A DNA stretch of 64,000 bases from NCBI GenBank assembly GCA_963695405.1, contig CAVOGJ010000014.1:124001-188000 (forward strand), written 5' to 3'. This DNA comes from CAVOGJ01 sp963695405 (lineage in GTDB: Bacteria > Planctomycetota > Planctomycetia > Pirellulales > Pirellulaceae). Position 1 is the stretch's first letter; each line of letters opens with the position of its first letter. The position numbers and the translations under genes were made by a program. Positions 18,424 through 27,098 of the stretch are shown here, in pieces. The notes below the pieces were generated by a model. The model saw nothing but the letters and a program-made list of their open reading frames with translations. It was not told the origin of the DNA and did not search any database.

Positions 18424-19005
18424 ATGTTAGGCGATTCGGATCGCTACGGGCCGGTGATGGGGCCATTGCTGCGGCCGCAGCCAGAGCGGGAATTTGCCAG
18501 CGGTCAGCCGCTTCACGACAAGTTGCCCGCCCTTCGCCAGCTATCGATCGAATCGGCATTTGGGCATGCGCTTGTCATCGATCGCGATATGGCGACCTGT
18601 TGCCTCGCCGGACTGTGGCTGTACCACCATTTCCTGGATCAATCACATACACTGAGCCAGCGGATTGCCTCACCCGCCGGCAGCTACTGGCACGGTATCA
18701 TGCACCGCCGAGAAGGTGATTTTTCCAACGCCAAGTATTGGTTTCGCCAGGCCAACGATGCCCAGATGCTCGATCACATCTGGCGGAACGTGCAGTCTGG
18801 GCTGGCAACGTTCACGGACTTCAATGCCCCGTTTGACCTTGCGACGGCCTGGCAGCCAGCGCGACTGGTCGACCTCTGTCAACGTGCCGCCCAGGGAGAT
18901 CCGTCCGTGGCCGTTTTGAGCCGGCTTGAATGGCAAGGGCTCTTTGACTTTTGTTACGATCGAGCGGTGAAACCGCCAGACGCCACACCTTCGCCAGCCA
19001 AGTGA
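18424..19005 (+). CDS. Conserved planctomycete hypothetical protein (194 residues)
   Basis: A good Shine-Dalgarno-like AGGAAAGG precedes ATG 18424 ('MLGDSDRYG'), so the longer frame from 18397 is rejected. The protein is soluble and has no signal peptide. It contains 'ALVIDRDMATCCLAGLWLYHHFLDQSH' in its middle (quoted in parts: 'AGLWLYHHFLDQSH') and then 'GSYWHGIMHRREGDFSNAKYWF'-like sequence (key part 'WHGIMHRREGDFSNAKYWF'), a pattern I associate with planctomycete proteins of unknown function that have TPR-like helical ends. No catalytic motif is recognised. The next gene starts 32 bases downstream on the same strand. Confidence 0.72.
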   Translation: MLGDSDRYGPVMGPLLRPQPEREFASGQPLHDKLPALRQLSIESAFGHALVIDRDMATCCLAGLWLYHHFLDQSHTLSQRIASPAGSYWHGIMHRREGDFSNAKYWFRQANDAQMLDHIWRNVQSGLATFTDFNAPFDLATAWQPARLVDLCQRAAQGDPSVAVLSRLEWQGLFDFCYDRAVKPPDATPSPAK

Positions 19006-19037
19006 ACCACACAGCCACTCGAATTTCTGGCCAAACG

Positions 19038-19556
19038 ATGCCGTTCCAATTTATCTGTCCCGTGGGTCATGTCTTGCAAGCCGAATGGCAGCATGCGGGA
19101 CAGCGTTCGCAGTGCCCGATCTGCGGCAGCATGATGATCATTCCAAATCCCGTAGCACCACCGGACGGGATGACAGCCGGCGACGAAGGTGGGCGGGCGG
19201 GAGTCCCCCGCGAGACGGCGCCCAAGATTGTCACGGCGACTCCGGCGGCCGGCGTGCCAGCAGCTGTGCAGGCGCTGGACGCAGGCCCGCAGCTCTATCA
19301 CATCCCTTGTCCTAATGGGCACGAGCTGGAAACTCCGGTCGACATGCTGGGCCAGTATGTCATGTGCCCAGCATGTCAGGCGCAATTTCAGTTGCTGGTG
19401 CGGGATAGCCGGGAGTATCAAACGCAGCGGCAGATCGAACAAGAGGCCGAGGAGGCACGTCTGGAACGATCCTGGCTGAATTGGGCCATCGCCCTCGTCA
19501 TCCTCGTGCTCTTGGGACTGGCCGCGCTGATTGGTCTTTCGCTGCTGAATCGATGA
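19038..19556 (+). CDS. Double zinc-ribbon, tail-anchored membrane protein
   Basis: ATG 19038 opens 'MPFQFICPVGHVLQ', a zinc-ribbon half with a following 'CPICGSMMIIP'. A second ribbon appears after a Pro/Ala linker: 'IPCPNGHELETP' and 'VMCPACQAQFQL'. A charged helix ('QRQIEQEAEEARLERS') leads into one C-terminal transmembrane helix ('WAIALVILVLLGLAALIGL'). In both ribbons the first half-site has one Cys plus His ('CPVGH', 'CPNGH') and the second has two Cys (CxxC). Function is unknown; the layout suggests cytoplasmic ribbons held at the membrane. It ends one base before the convergent hemB stop. Confidence 0.75.
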   Translation: MPFQFICPVGHVLQAEWQHAGQRSQCPICGSMMIIPNPVAPPDGMTAGDEGGRAGVPRETAPKIVTATPAAGVPAAVQALDAGPQLYHIPCPNGHELETPVDMLGQYVMCPACQAQFQLLVRDSREYQTQRQIEQEAEEARLERSWLNWAIALVILVLLGLAALIGLSLLNR

Positions 19557-19557
19557 A

Positions 19558-20568
19558 TCAGAGCTGCTTGGCGACTTCGGCGGCGAAGTAAGTAAGGATT
19601 CCATCCGCGCCGGCCCGCTTCATCGCCAGCAGGCTTTCCAGGACGACCGCCCGGCGATCGAGCCAGCCGTTTGCCGACGCCGCGGCGAGCATCGCATACT
19701 CACCACTGACCTGGTACACAAAGGTAGGAACCTCAAACGACTCCTTGATGCGGCGTACGATATCCAAGTAAGGCATCCCCGGCTTGACCATGATCATGTC
19801 CGCCCCCTCGTGAATATCGAGGGCCGCTTCGCGCATCGCCTCGTGCGTGTTGGCCGGATCCATCTGATACGTCTTCTTGTCGGCGGCACCAAGGCTGGCC
19901 GATGAACCGACGGCGTCCCGAAACGGACCATAGAAAGCCGAGGCATACTTGGCTGCGTAAGATAGGATCGATACATCCTGAAAACCCGCGTCGTCAAGAG
20001 CTCGGCGAATCGCACCGACGCGACCGTCCATCATGTCGGAAGGCGCAATGATGTCGCAACCCGCCCGCACCTGCACGAGCGCCTGTTGGCACAATACGTC
20101 GATAGTCGCATCATTGACCACATAGCCATCACGAATGAGGCCATCGTGACCATGACTGGAATAGGGATCAAGTGCCACATCACAGATAATGCCAATCGAA
20201 TCGCCGTAAGCCGCCTTCACGGCTTGCACGCTGCGACAAATCAAGTTGTCCGGGTTTGTCGCTTCCTCCGCCTCAGGCGACTTCAGCCGAGGATCGGTCG
20301 CGGGAAATATCGCGACGGCCGGCATGCCCAACTCGACGGCCTCTCCGATCGACTCGACAAGCAGCTCGATGGAAAGCCGCTCCACACCCGGCATCGACGG
20401 GATCGGCTCACGGGATGACGTTCCTTCGTGAACAAAGAGCGGCCAGATCAAGTCGTTGACGCACAGTTGGTGCTCGCTGACCAACCGCCGTGACCAGTCC
20501 CAGCGGCGGTTGCGGCGCAGTCGTGCTTGCGGGTAGCCGCTCAAGGGCGAGCCATTCATGGCATTCAT
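19558..20568 (-). CDS. hemB: Porphobilinogen synthase (delta-aminolevulinic acid dehydratase)
   Basis: The enzyme condenses two 5-aminolevulinate molecules to porphobilinogen in haem synthesis, a pathway in heavy demand given the multihaem cytochromes encoded nearby. The Schiff-base lysines lie in 'SYAAKYASAFYGPFRDA' and 'MIMVKPGMPYLDIV'. The metal-site segment reads 'DVALDPYSSHGHDGLI', where zinc enzymes have three cysteines, so this looks like the cysteine-free, magnesium-type enzyme. The length of 336 residues is normal. Start ATG 20568 or ATG 20559, both upstream of the conserved 'RLRRNRRWDWSRRLV'. Confidence 0.96.
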   Translation of the reverse strand: MNAMNGSPLSGYPQARLRRNRRWDWSRRLVSEHQLCVNDLIWPLFVHEGTSSREPIPSMPGVERLSIELLVESIGEAVELGMPAVAIFPATDPRLKSPEAEEATNPDNLICRSVQAVKAAYGDSIGIICDVALDPYSSHGHDGLIRDGYVVNDATIDVLCQQALVQVRAGCDIIAPSDMMDGRVGAIRRALDDAGFQDVSILSYAAKYASAFYGPFRDAVGSSASLGAADKKTYQMDPANTHEAMREAALDIHEGADMIMVKPGMPYLDIVRRIKESFEVPTFVYQVSGEYAMLAAASANGWLDRRAVVLESLLAMKRAGADGILTYFAAEVAKQL

Positions 20569-20649
20569 GATCGCTATAGTTCTGTGGAAGTTGTTGCTAG
20601 AATCAAGTCGTCCGTTCGATCTAACTCCGGAACGAATCGCTCGGGAACC

Positions 20650-21105
20650 ATGGCAGGCAACGTATCACAAAACGACCCGAAAATCTCGCTGGGGAAATTT
20701 CAGTTCCTGCCGGCCGCCGTCCTCATCCGCGGGAAGCCTCCCATCGAGGATTGGATGGGCCCGCTACAGTTTGCACTCTGGTGCCAGAAAGCCAGTCCCT
20801 GGTGGATCGGCGATCTGCTCAACGCTGGGGATGCGTTCTTCGGCGAAGTATTCTCGCAGGCCTGCGAAGGTTATGTGTCGGCCGATCAGCTGCAACGCTA
20901 CGAGTCGGTGGCCCGCCGCGTGCCGCCGCAAAATCGCAATCCAAACCTGTCCTGGTCCTCCCATGCTGCCGTAGCACGGCTCTCGGACCAGGGCCAGCGA
21001 CACTTGCTGGCGCTCGCCGAGAAACACGGTTGGAACAGTGAAGACCTGCGCCGCCAGGCGCGTGATCTTCAGGCCGCCGAGGCGGCGCAAGCGCCAAAGC
21101 GTTAG
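20650..21105 (+). CDS. Conserved hypothetical protein (151 residues)
   Basis: ATG 20650 ('MAGNVSQNDPKISLGKFQF') is chosen because translation upstream, back to GTG 20527, overlaps the hemB start region and looks random. The sequence contains 'PIEDWMGPLQFALWCQ' and 'WWIGDLLNAGDAFFGEVFSQ', then an Arg/Gln/Ala-rich helical end. The 'WWIGDLLNAGD' stretch resembles plasmid and phage proteins of unknown role that share a WxxGDxLxxGE pattern. It has no signal peptide or membrane segment. It is divergent from hemB with about 80 bases between the starts. No function is assigned. Confidence 0.7.
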   Translation: MAGNVSQNDPKISLGKFQFLPAAVLIRGKPPIEDWMGPLQFALWCQKASPWWIGDLLNAGDAFFGEVFSQACEGYVSADQLQRYESVARRVPPQNRNPNLSWSSHAAVARLSDQGQRHLLALAEKHGWNSEDLRRQARDLQAAEAAQAPKR

Positions 21106-21147
21106 TGCGCCGATCGCGTGCGAAAAGAATCCAAGGCCAGGGTCGTA

Positions 21148-21727
21148 TCAATTCACGACCGGCCGAGCCGCTGGTGCAGCCAACGTGGGCTGACGAAGTA
21201 ATGCATATCCGCCAAACAAGCACGCCGCGAATGCTAAATCACCGGTGAGCGTGTAGCGAAAGAAAGGCAGCGCCTGCAGATAGCACTCGCACAGTCCCTG
21301 CCAGGTGGCCGCGTAGATATCCATCGCCAGCCAAGCCGCCAGGTTCGTTACCCCGAAGAAGGCGAGCGAACCCGCCAGGCTGCAACCGAACACCGTCAAG
21401 GCAGCTGCCAGTGAACCACCACCGCCGTCGGCCGTGGAAAAGCGACGACGGACCAAGGAGCGAAGGGCGACTGGGGCTGCCAACGTGAGCATAGACGGCC
21501 GCCATGACGAGCCAGTGATAGCCGCCAAGCCATTGGTCGCTGATGACCATGACCGTCAACGGAAGTGCCACCGCCACTGCACTGGAGCGGAAATAGAAAC
21601 CAGCAAAGAGAGCTAACGCCGCGATCGGCGCGAAGTTGGGTAGATCGCGAAAGAAGAGACGTACTCCAACCCCTGCGATGACAAGCAAACCGAACATCAT
21701 GCCTTGCCGTATCAGATCACGATTCAT
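21148..21727 (-). CDS. DUF6580-like multi-pass membrane protein (one frameshift)
   Basis: ATG 21727 opens 'MNRDLIRQGMMFGLLVIAG' followed by 'LPNFAPIAALALFAGFYF' and 'DQWLGGYHWLVMAAVYA', the N-terminal hallmark of a family of small membrane proteins resembling substrate-binding (S) components of ECF-type vitamin transporters. Around 21485-21500 the frame breaks. One frame over it continues as 'MLTLAAPVALRSLV', 'AALTVFGCSLAGSLAFFGVT' (core 'GSLAFFGVTNLAAWL') and 'PFFRYTLTGDLAFAA' to the stop at 21148. Removing one base repairs it. It lies 86 bases downstream of a DUF4430 gene on the same strand, which suggests a shared uptake role. Confidence 0.72.
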
Positions 21728-21813
21728 CGCCGTTCCTCATTTCTGTCGATTTTATGCTTCGCGGTCGCGGCACCATCCCGGGGTAGCGGTGCGGACGGCC
21801 TCGGTCCCGCATT

Positions 21814-22236
21814 CTACTTGTACTCGTCAAACTTCCACAAGACAACGTCACCCGGCTCGAGCGCCGCGACGGCAAAACTTGTCTTTCCCAGCTTTCCATT
21901 GACGCGGTAAATCCAGTTCAGCCCGGTCCCCCCTTGATTTTTTAGATCGTCAATCTGCCACAGCAGGGCTGTCGCACCCTGGCCTCGCACCTCGTATTGG
22001 ATGCCGTGGCGGTGAGCTGCCGCGTAGCTCATTGCCTTGGCGACAGTCATCGTCGCCTCGTGGGGGACTGCTGGGAATCGCTTCTCCGCTCCGTCGCCAA
22101 AGTCGATGGTCAGACATACGGTGGAGGGTGGCGAATCAGCAGCGACTGGCGGTTCGCCTGCCGGAGATGGCAAGGCCACAGCAGCGGTTAAGAGCAGCCA
22201 CCAACATGCATCTCGCAGCCAGCTTCTACAGAACAT
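21814..22236 (-). CDS. Secreted DUF4430 (transcobalamin-like C-terminal domain) protein
   Basis: A predicted signal peptide ('MFCRSWLRDACWWLLLTAAV') precedes a compact domain with 'VCLTIDFGDGAEKRF', 'MTVAKAMSYAA' and 'NWIYRVNGKLGKTSFAV', ending 'LEPGDVVLWKFDEYK'. This is the pattern of DUF4430, named for similarity to the C-terminal domain of transcobalamin. Domain proteins of this kind are exported and often sit with vitamin-uptake genes. The DUF6580-like membrane protein follows downstream. Binding of cobalamin or another ligand is possible but not shown, and no cobalamin riboswitch was found upstream. Confidence 0.8.
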   Translation of the reverse strand: MFCRSWLRDACWWLLLTAAVALPSPAGEPPVAADSPPSTVCLTIDFGDGAEKRFPAVPHEATMTVAKAMSYAAAHRHGIQYEVRGQGATALLWQIDDLKNQGGTGLNWIYRVNGKLGKTSFAVAALEPGDVVLWKFDEYK

Positions 22237-22333
22237 CTCGCGACCCCTTTCAAGCGGGATTGTCTAACCGTTACAAGCCGCACGATTTGCCATCTGCCAG
22301 GGGTTTTGCCGGGAATACCCTTAGCGGACCCTG

Positions 22334-22351
22334 ACGGTCGCAAGCGACCGT
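22334..22351. repeat. Perfect inverted repeat, 8-base arms
   Basis: The arms ACGGTCGC and GCGACCGT are separated by AA. The repeat lies in the 204-base region between the divergent DUF4430 and FadL-like genes. No T-run follows on either strand, so a terminator is unlikely. It could be an operator or the foot of a leader hairpin. Confidence 0.55.
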
Positions 22352-22440
22352 GTCGATGATAACAGTCATACCGTCAAACGGGAATGCGACAGATTTTACC
22401 GTTCAGCTAGCGTTCGCCCACTTACGAAAGCGGCACTGCC

Positions 22441-23736
22441 ATGGCTTGCCTTGACACTTTTCGATCGGTTCGACTGGGCGTGTTAGGGATCGCCCTGGTC
22501 GGCCTGTGGGTCACCGCGACCTGGGGTGATGGGATGTATCGTGACGGCGTGGGAGCCATTTCGACTGGTCGGGGGGGCACGAATATCGGCTTCAGTGATA
22601 ACGCGGAAGTGATGCTCGACAACCCGGCGGGTATGGTCAATATGCCCAACTTGGGGTTGATCGAAGTCGGCGTCGACACACTGTTTGCCGATCTCCAGTA
22701 TGGAGACGCTGACAATCGCAATGTCACGGCCAGTAGGAACCCGTTCCCGATGGGCCAACTGGCAGTGATTCGTAAGTCACTCGACGGCAACGTGGCCGTT
22801 GGTTTGGGATTCTTTTCCCAAGCCGGCTTTGCGGCCACGTACGACATGAATGGGCCCTTCCCGATTGCAGGGACCCAACGCTACAAGTCGTTTGGGGCCA
22901 TGGCGCGGATTTTGCCCGGCGTATCCGTCAAGCTGACTGACCGATGTTCAGCGGGTGCCACCTTTGGTGTCGCCGTTGGACATGCGGAACTGGAGGGTCC
23001 CTACTTCATCCAGGGACCCAGCCCTTTTGTGGGCACACCAACGCGGCTCGATCTGCAGGGAACGGGAGCCGGTTACAGTTGGTCACTGGGCATGCAATAT
23101 TTACTTGGGCCGCGGACAACCTTCGGGGTCTCGTTTCAGGCCGAGTCGAGTATCCAGCTGAATGGTTCCACGAGGCTGACGATACCGGGACTGGGAACGT
23201 CGTCCTTCGATTCGCGACTCGAGACCGAGTGGCCGGCAACACTGGGGCTGGGCGTCAAGCACCGACTGTCGCCACTGCAGACGATCGCCTTTGATGTGAT
23301 CTGGACCGCCTGGTCTGAGGCACTCGACACTTACGATTTAACGCTAACGGACCCGAGCAATCCGGCTTTTGCGGCTGTCATTGGTTCGTCGTTGTTCGAG
23401 CAGTTTCCCTTGAACTGGCGGGACAGCGTTGCCATCCGTGTGGGACTCGAGCGGCAACTGAGCCGTGGCCAGACGTTCCGGACTGGCTATGTCTATCATC
23501 CGAATCCGATCCCTTCCTCGACCTTCACGCCGTACATCCAGACGAATGTGGAGCACGCTTACTCGATCGGATATGGACGGCAATATGGCCCCTGCGATCT
23601 CAATCTGGCGTACCAATATACTTGGGGTCCCAACCAGACGGTCGATAGGAGTGACTTTGTCGGCGGCGATTTCGACGATTCGCGGGCCAGCGTCAATGCG
23701 CATTGGCTGTTACTCAGCCTCCTCCGTCGCTTCTAA
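22441..23736 (+). CDS. FadL/OmpP1/TodX-type outer-membrane transport protein
   Basis: A signal peptide ('RLGVLGIALVGLWVTATWG') leads to 'GVGAISTGRGGTNIGFSDN' and 'LDNPAGMVNMPN', close to the N-terminal plug signature of the FadL family ('G...A..G.A..A...D.S....NPA'). The remainder is amphipathic beta strands ending in Phe ('LLLSLLRRF'), as needed for outer-membrane barrel insertion. FadL-type channels bring in long-chain fatty acids or other hydrophobic compounds. Its 431 residues match the family. The ATG at 22441 is chosen because it gives a complete leader peptide. Confidence 0.85.
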   Translation: MACLDTFRSVRLGVLGIALVGLWVTATWGDGMYRDGVGAISTGRGGTNIGFSDNAEVMLDNPAGMVNMPNLGLIEVGVDTLFADLQYGDADNRNVTASRNPFPMGQLAVIRKSLDGNVAVGLGFFSQAGFAATYDMNGPFPIAGTQRYKSFGAMARILPGVSVKLTDRCSAGATFGVAVGHAELEGPYFIQGPSPFVGTPTRLDLQGTGAGYSWSLGMQYLLGPRTTFGVSFQAESSIQLNGSTRLTIPGLGTSSFDSRLETEWPATLGLGVKHRLSPLQTIAFDVIWTAWSEALDTYDLTLTDPSNPAFAAVIGSSLFEQFPLNWRDSVAIRVGLERQLSRGQTFRTGYVYHPNPIPSSTFTPYIQTNVEHAYSIGYGRQYGPCDLNLAYQYTWGPNQTVDRSDFVGGDFDDSRASVNAHWLLLSLLRRF

Positions 23737-23746
23737 CTCGTATCCG

Positions 23747-25693
23747 TTATTCTGGCTCTCTAAGTTCCAGCTGCTCGTCTGCGGCGACATCCTCTAATTC
23801 GGTCGTCACGCCCGACGGCCAGTGAATGACCAGACGATCGACGGCGGTAGCTTTGCCCAACCCAAAAGTGACTTCGGGCTCGACCTGAGACAGGTAGCTC
23901 TTGGTGGTCGAAACGTCACGCCACATGCGTCGACTCCCGACGATAGCCTCCACTCGCGATCCGAAGGCGTCGCGGTTCGACTGCGTCCCCAGCAGCCTCA
24001 CCCGCAACCAATGATGGCTTCGATCTCGATCATTGCGCAAAAGCAGGGGTGGACCTCCAGCTTGAGTCAGCACGACGTCGAGGTCCCCATCGTGGTCAAT
24101 GTCGGCATAGGCGGCTGCCCGTCCGACGAGCGGCCGTGCAAGATCGCCCACTTGATCGTCCGGTACGACGACAAAGCACCCGTTCGGATTGTCACCCCGG
24201 TTCCAAAACAGTTGGGCTGGCTGCTGGAATGTCTGACTGGGCTGAATCTGATTGATCTCTTCTTCGAGATGGCCATTGGTTTGCAGTAATTCCTGACGAC
24301 CGTCCAGATCCACATCCAGGAACAGCAATCCAAACGTCAATCGCGCCCGGCTGGCCGCACCAATTCCTTCCATGAGCGACTGATCGGCGAACGTCATCCG
24401 ATCGCCAAGTGACACGTACAACGAGGTCATCTCGTTGGCAAAATTACCAATCCCAATCACAAGGATGTCATTGTCAAGCGGGAAGCCGACGTCGATCCCC
24501 ATGGCACCGGTGGCTTGTCCGTTGCGGTCGAAGCCAACGCCCGTCAAAGCGCCCAACTCCTCAAATGTTCCGTCCTGGCGATTGTGAAAAAAGTGATTCT
24601 GCACGGTGTCGTTAGCGACGAGGATATCTTGCCAGCCATCGCGATCGATATCGACGAAAACGACAGCTAACGATTTGGCAACGGGAGTCCCGAGTTCCGA
24701 GTTCGTGACGTGCAAGCCGGCCGCCATCGCCTGCTCGGAAAAGTGATCACCGTCGTTGCGATACAGATAAGGTTGGCAGCCGCGATAGTTTGTTGGCGGG
24801 CCATAAGCACGATCGACGCCATTGAGCGAAAAGTTCAATTCCAAATCGATCTCGGGCGACCAGTCGACGTAATTGGCAACATACAAGTCAAGGTCCCCAT
24901 CGCGATCGTAGTCAAAAAAACCACAGGACGTACTCCAGATGTTCTCTCCGGCGACGCCCATGTCGTCCGTCACGTCTGTAAAGGCGCCTCCCTCATTTCG
25001 AAACAGACGATTGGTTCCCACGGCCGTGATGAACAGATCGGGATCTCCATCATTGTCGATGTCACCCACGGCACAGCCCATGCCATAAAGTACCACGTCC
25101 AGTCCCGCCTCGACGGTGACATCTTGGAAGGTGCCATCGCCCTGGTTCGCATATAGACGGCAGCTGGAACGGGGTTCGGTGGCATCCGAGTCGTCCGCAT
25201 CCCAGTCACAGCTATTGACAAAGAACAAGTCGGCATGCCCATCGCCGTTATAGTCCAGGAACGCGACACCGCTTCCCATCGTTTCCGGGAGCAATTTTCG
25301 CCCGGCCGCGCCGTTGTGATGCACAAAGTCAATTCGCGCTGCGGCGGTGATGTCCGAGAATGTAAACAGCGGTATCTCAGCGACCGGTCGCAGCGACTCG
25401 ATCCGCGACGTATCCTTGGCGATGGTCGTCGCCTTTTCAACTGGTTGCCGTCGAAAAATCCACAACGCGCTTGCGACACCGAGCAGCAACAACAGCAGAC
25501 CCGCCGCCGACCAGCGAAAAGCCGTCCCGATAATGGCGTCGTCTTGGGCGTCGTCTTGGGCGTCGTCTTGGGCGTCGTCTTGGGCGTCGTCTTGGGCGTC
25601 GTTTGAGGAGCGATGATCAAACATAGCGTCGGCTGCACCACCTCGCGGAGCCGCAACGCCCAGCGGCCGAGCCAGATCGACAGTGGAGTTCAC
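23747..25693 (-). CDS. CRTAC1-family FG-GAP/VCBS repeat protein with ASPIC/UnbV domain
   Basis: An N-terminal tail with DAQD repeats precedes one transmembrane helix ('WSAAGLLLLLLGVASALWIF'). Next come FG-GAP/VCBS propeller repeats, each with a calcium loop such as 'DYNGDGHADLFFVN', 'DIDNDGDPDLFI' and 'DYDRDGDLDLYVANY'. The C-terminus is an ASPIC/UnbV domain ('VRLLGTQSNRDAFGSRV' and 'LVIHWPSGVTTELEDV'). The family is abundant in planctomycetes and probably binds surface or extracellular partners; its role is unproven. The start at 25693 is possible, as is ATG 25624, which begins just before the repeats. Confidence 0.88.
   Translation of the reverse strand: MNSTVDLARPLGVAAPRGGAADAMFDHRSSNDAQDDAQDDAQDDAQDDAQDDAIIGTAFRWSAAGLLLLLLGVASALWIFRRQPVEKATTIAKDTSRIESLRPVAEIPLFTFSDITAAARIDFVHHNGAAGRKLLPETMGSGVAFLDYNGDGHADLFFVNSCDWDADDSDATEPRSSCRLYANQGDGTFQDVTVEAGLDVVLYGMGCAVGDIDNDGDPDLFITAVGTNRLFRNEGGAFTDVTDDMGVAGENIWSTSCGFFDYDRDGDLDLYVANYVDWSPEIDLELNFSLNGVDRAYGPPTNYRGCQPYLYRNDGDHFSEQAMAAGLHVTNSELGTPVAKSLAVVFVDIDRDGWQDILVANDTVQNHFFHNRQDGTFEELGALTGVGFDRNGQATGAMGIDVGFPLDNDILVIGIGNFANEMTSLYVSLGDRMTFADQSLMEGIGAASRARLTFGLLFLDVDLDGRQELLQTNGHLEEEINQIQPSQTFQQPAQLFWNRGDNPNGCFVVVPDDQVGDLARPLVGRAAAYADIDHDGDLDVVLTQAGGPPLLLRNDRDRSHHWLRVRLLGTQSNRDAFGSRVEAIVGSRRMWRDVSTTKSYLSQVEPEVTFGLGKATAVDRLVIHWPSGVTTELEDVAADEQLELREPE
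25535..25604. repeat. 12-base tandem repeat inside the CRTAC1 gene
   Basis: Five exact copies of GGCGTCGTCTTG are followed by a degenerate sixth. On the coding strand they encode tandem DAQD units. The period is a multiple of three, so copy number can change without breaking the frame. Confidence 0.92.
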
Positions 25694-25739
25694 ATAGCAT
25701 AGGTGGACATTCTTTGCTGCCGGCGAGCAGGTAAGACGA

Positions 25740-26702
25740 TCACAGGTCGATCACCCTTCCGTCGGAGATGCTACCCAGCGCCTGTAGTACCTCGACCGTC
25801 GTGTCCTTCGGTACCGGTTCGACATGCCCGTCGAGGAACGCAAACAAAATAATCCCTTCATGCTTGCTGCCGAACATATACGAACAGGCCTCATTGAAGT
25901 TACCTTGGCAAGAAGTGGTTTCGCTGTCGGCGACCCCCTCCCGCATGGCTCCGAACACCGTACGTGGATTATCAGCGGCGAAAAAGGCCGTATCACCTTG
26001 AAACTGATGATGCGTCGCGGGGTTACCGCCTTGCCGCTCGGGAGGGATGTGCCGCTCTCCGACCGCCAGTGTCTTTGACGTTCCGTCGCGCACTTGACGG
26101 AGCTTGATTTCGGAATATGTAAAGAACGGGCCAGCAACGGTACCGTCAATGCGGGCCACCGGATTGTTGCCGACAAACCCATAGGTGGCGTTGAATCCTG
26201 CATTGGCCGCGTAGTCCCCTCCGGCTGCGACTTCCCTCACACGCGCAGGGCGTTCGTTGTTACCAAAATCGCGGTCCGCTGCCGGGGACCTGCGACTCGG
26301 ACAGTAAAGCGACGCGACCGGTGTACGCATGGCCTGAGCATTGGCTTCGACATCGACCCGCTGCTCGGGGACGTATGCGTCGTAAATCGCAGTCTCTTCC
26401 ATAAAAGGCAAGAGGCGGAAGAAACAGTTCACTCCAAAAAGGTCTGTCGATTCGCGACCCGCCGGCAGACGCGAATTCGCGGACTCGTAGTTGAGAATGG
26501 CCAACCCTTGTTGCTTCAGGTGATTGACGCATTGGGTCCGCCGGGCCGCCTCGCGGGCCGCTTGCACGGCGGGCAGCAAGAGGGCCACCAGGATGCCGAT
26601 GATGGCGATCACAACGAGCAGTTCGACGAGTGTGAAACCTGATTTCAAAGAACGAAGGGTCGGCTTAACTGCAAGCATGAATTCGTCCACCGGTTCGTTC
26701 AT
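25740..26702 (-). CDS. DUF1559 protein with type IV pilin-like N-terminus
   Basis: The N-terminus carries a prepilin cleavage/methylation signal: 'SGFTLVELLVVIAIIGILV' followed by 'LLPAVQAAREAARRTQC'. The DUF1559 body and its C-terminal 'DGHVEPVPKDT' motif are typical. Planctomycetes carry many such genes. The proteins are probably processed by a prepilin peptidase and assembled at or outside the membrane, but their job is not known. ATG 26678 ('MLAVKPTLRSLKSGF') is an alternative start nearer the cleavage signal. The start of a second member lies at the right edge of the window. Confidence 0.92.
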   Translation of the reverse strand: MNEPVDEFMLAVKPTLRSLKSGFTLVELLVVIAIIGILVALLLPAVQAAREAARRTQCVNHLKQQGLAILNYESANSRLPAGRESTDLFGVNCFFRLLPFMEETAIYDAYVPEQRVDVEANAQAMRTPVASLYCPSRRSPAADRDFGNNERPARVREVAAGGDYAANAGFNATYGFVGNNPVARIDGTVAGPFFTYSEIKLRQVRDGTSKTLAVGERHIPPERQGGNPATHHQFQGDTAFFAADNPRTVFGAMREGVADSETTSCQGNFNEACSYMFGSKHEGIILFAFLDGHVEPVPKDTTVEVLQALGSISDGRVIDL

Positions 26703-27098
26703 CTTCGTGCCATGGCCCGCCAGACTTGCTTTCGTCCATCGGTACCAACCTGACGCAGCAGCCGATCACTGCCGCGTCCCCGATTCTAGTGGTTGACCGT
26801 CAGGCACGCCAAGCAATCCACGGCGAAAATGGGCCCCGTTGCCCTGAGACTTGCACGTCCTGCCCGCACGCCTCGACCACGAGGTGCCCTGGGGAACCGT
26901 GCGTCGCCTTCCCATTGTAACAAAAAAGCACGTTGCAGCAGTTGCACCGCTCGGCCGTAACGGCACCGGCATATCAGGCCGGCGGGGCCGCCAAAGAAAA
27001 ACTGAAACTTCGCCACCGCTGACGTTGAGACGGTCCCGCTCTGGGATACGATGGGTAGAAAACGCTCATCTGTCCCGGTTTCCCGAGGGTTCGTTCAC
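26703..27098. other. Intergenic region, divergent promoters expected
   Basis: About 396 bases lie between the divergent DUF1559 and VPEP-signal genes. There is no believable gene, tandem repeat or terminator. No strong -35/-10 pair was found by eye. Confidence 0.45.

Noticed and set aside
22237..22440. Possible cobalamin riboswitch upstream of the DUF4430 gene
   Set aside because: The minus-strand leader lacks the conserved B12-box and core sequences; only a simple inverted repeat is present.
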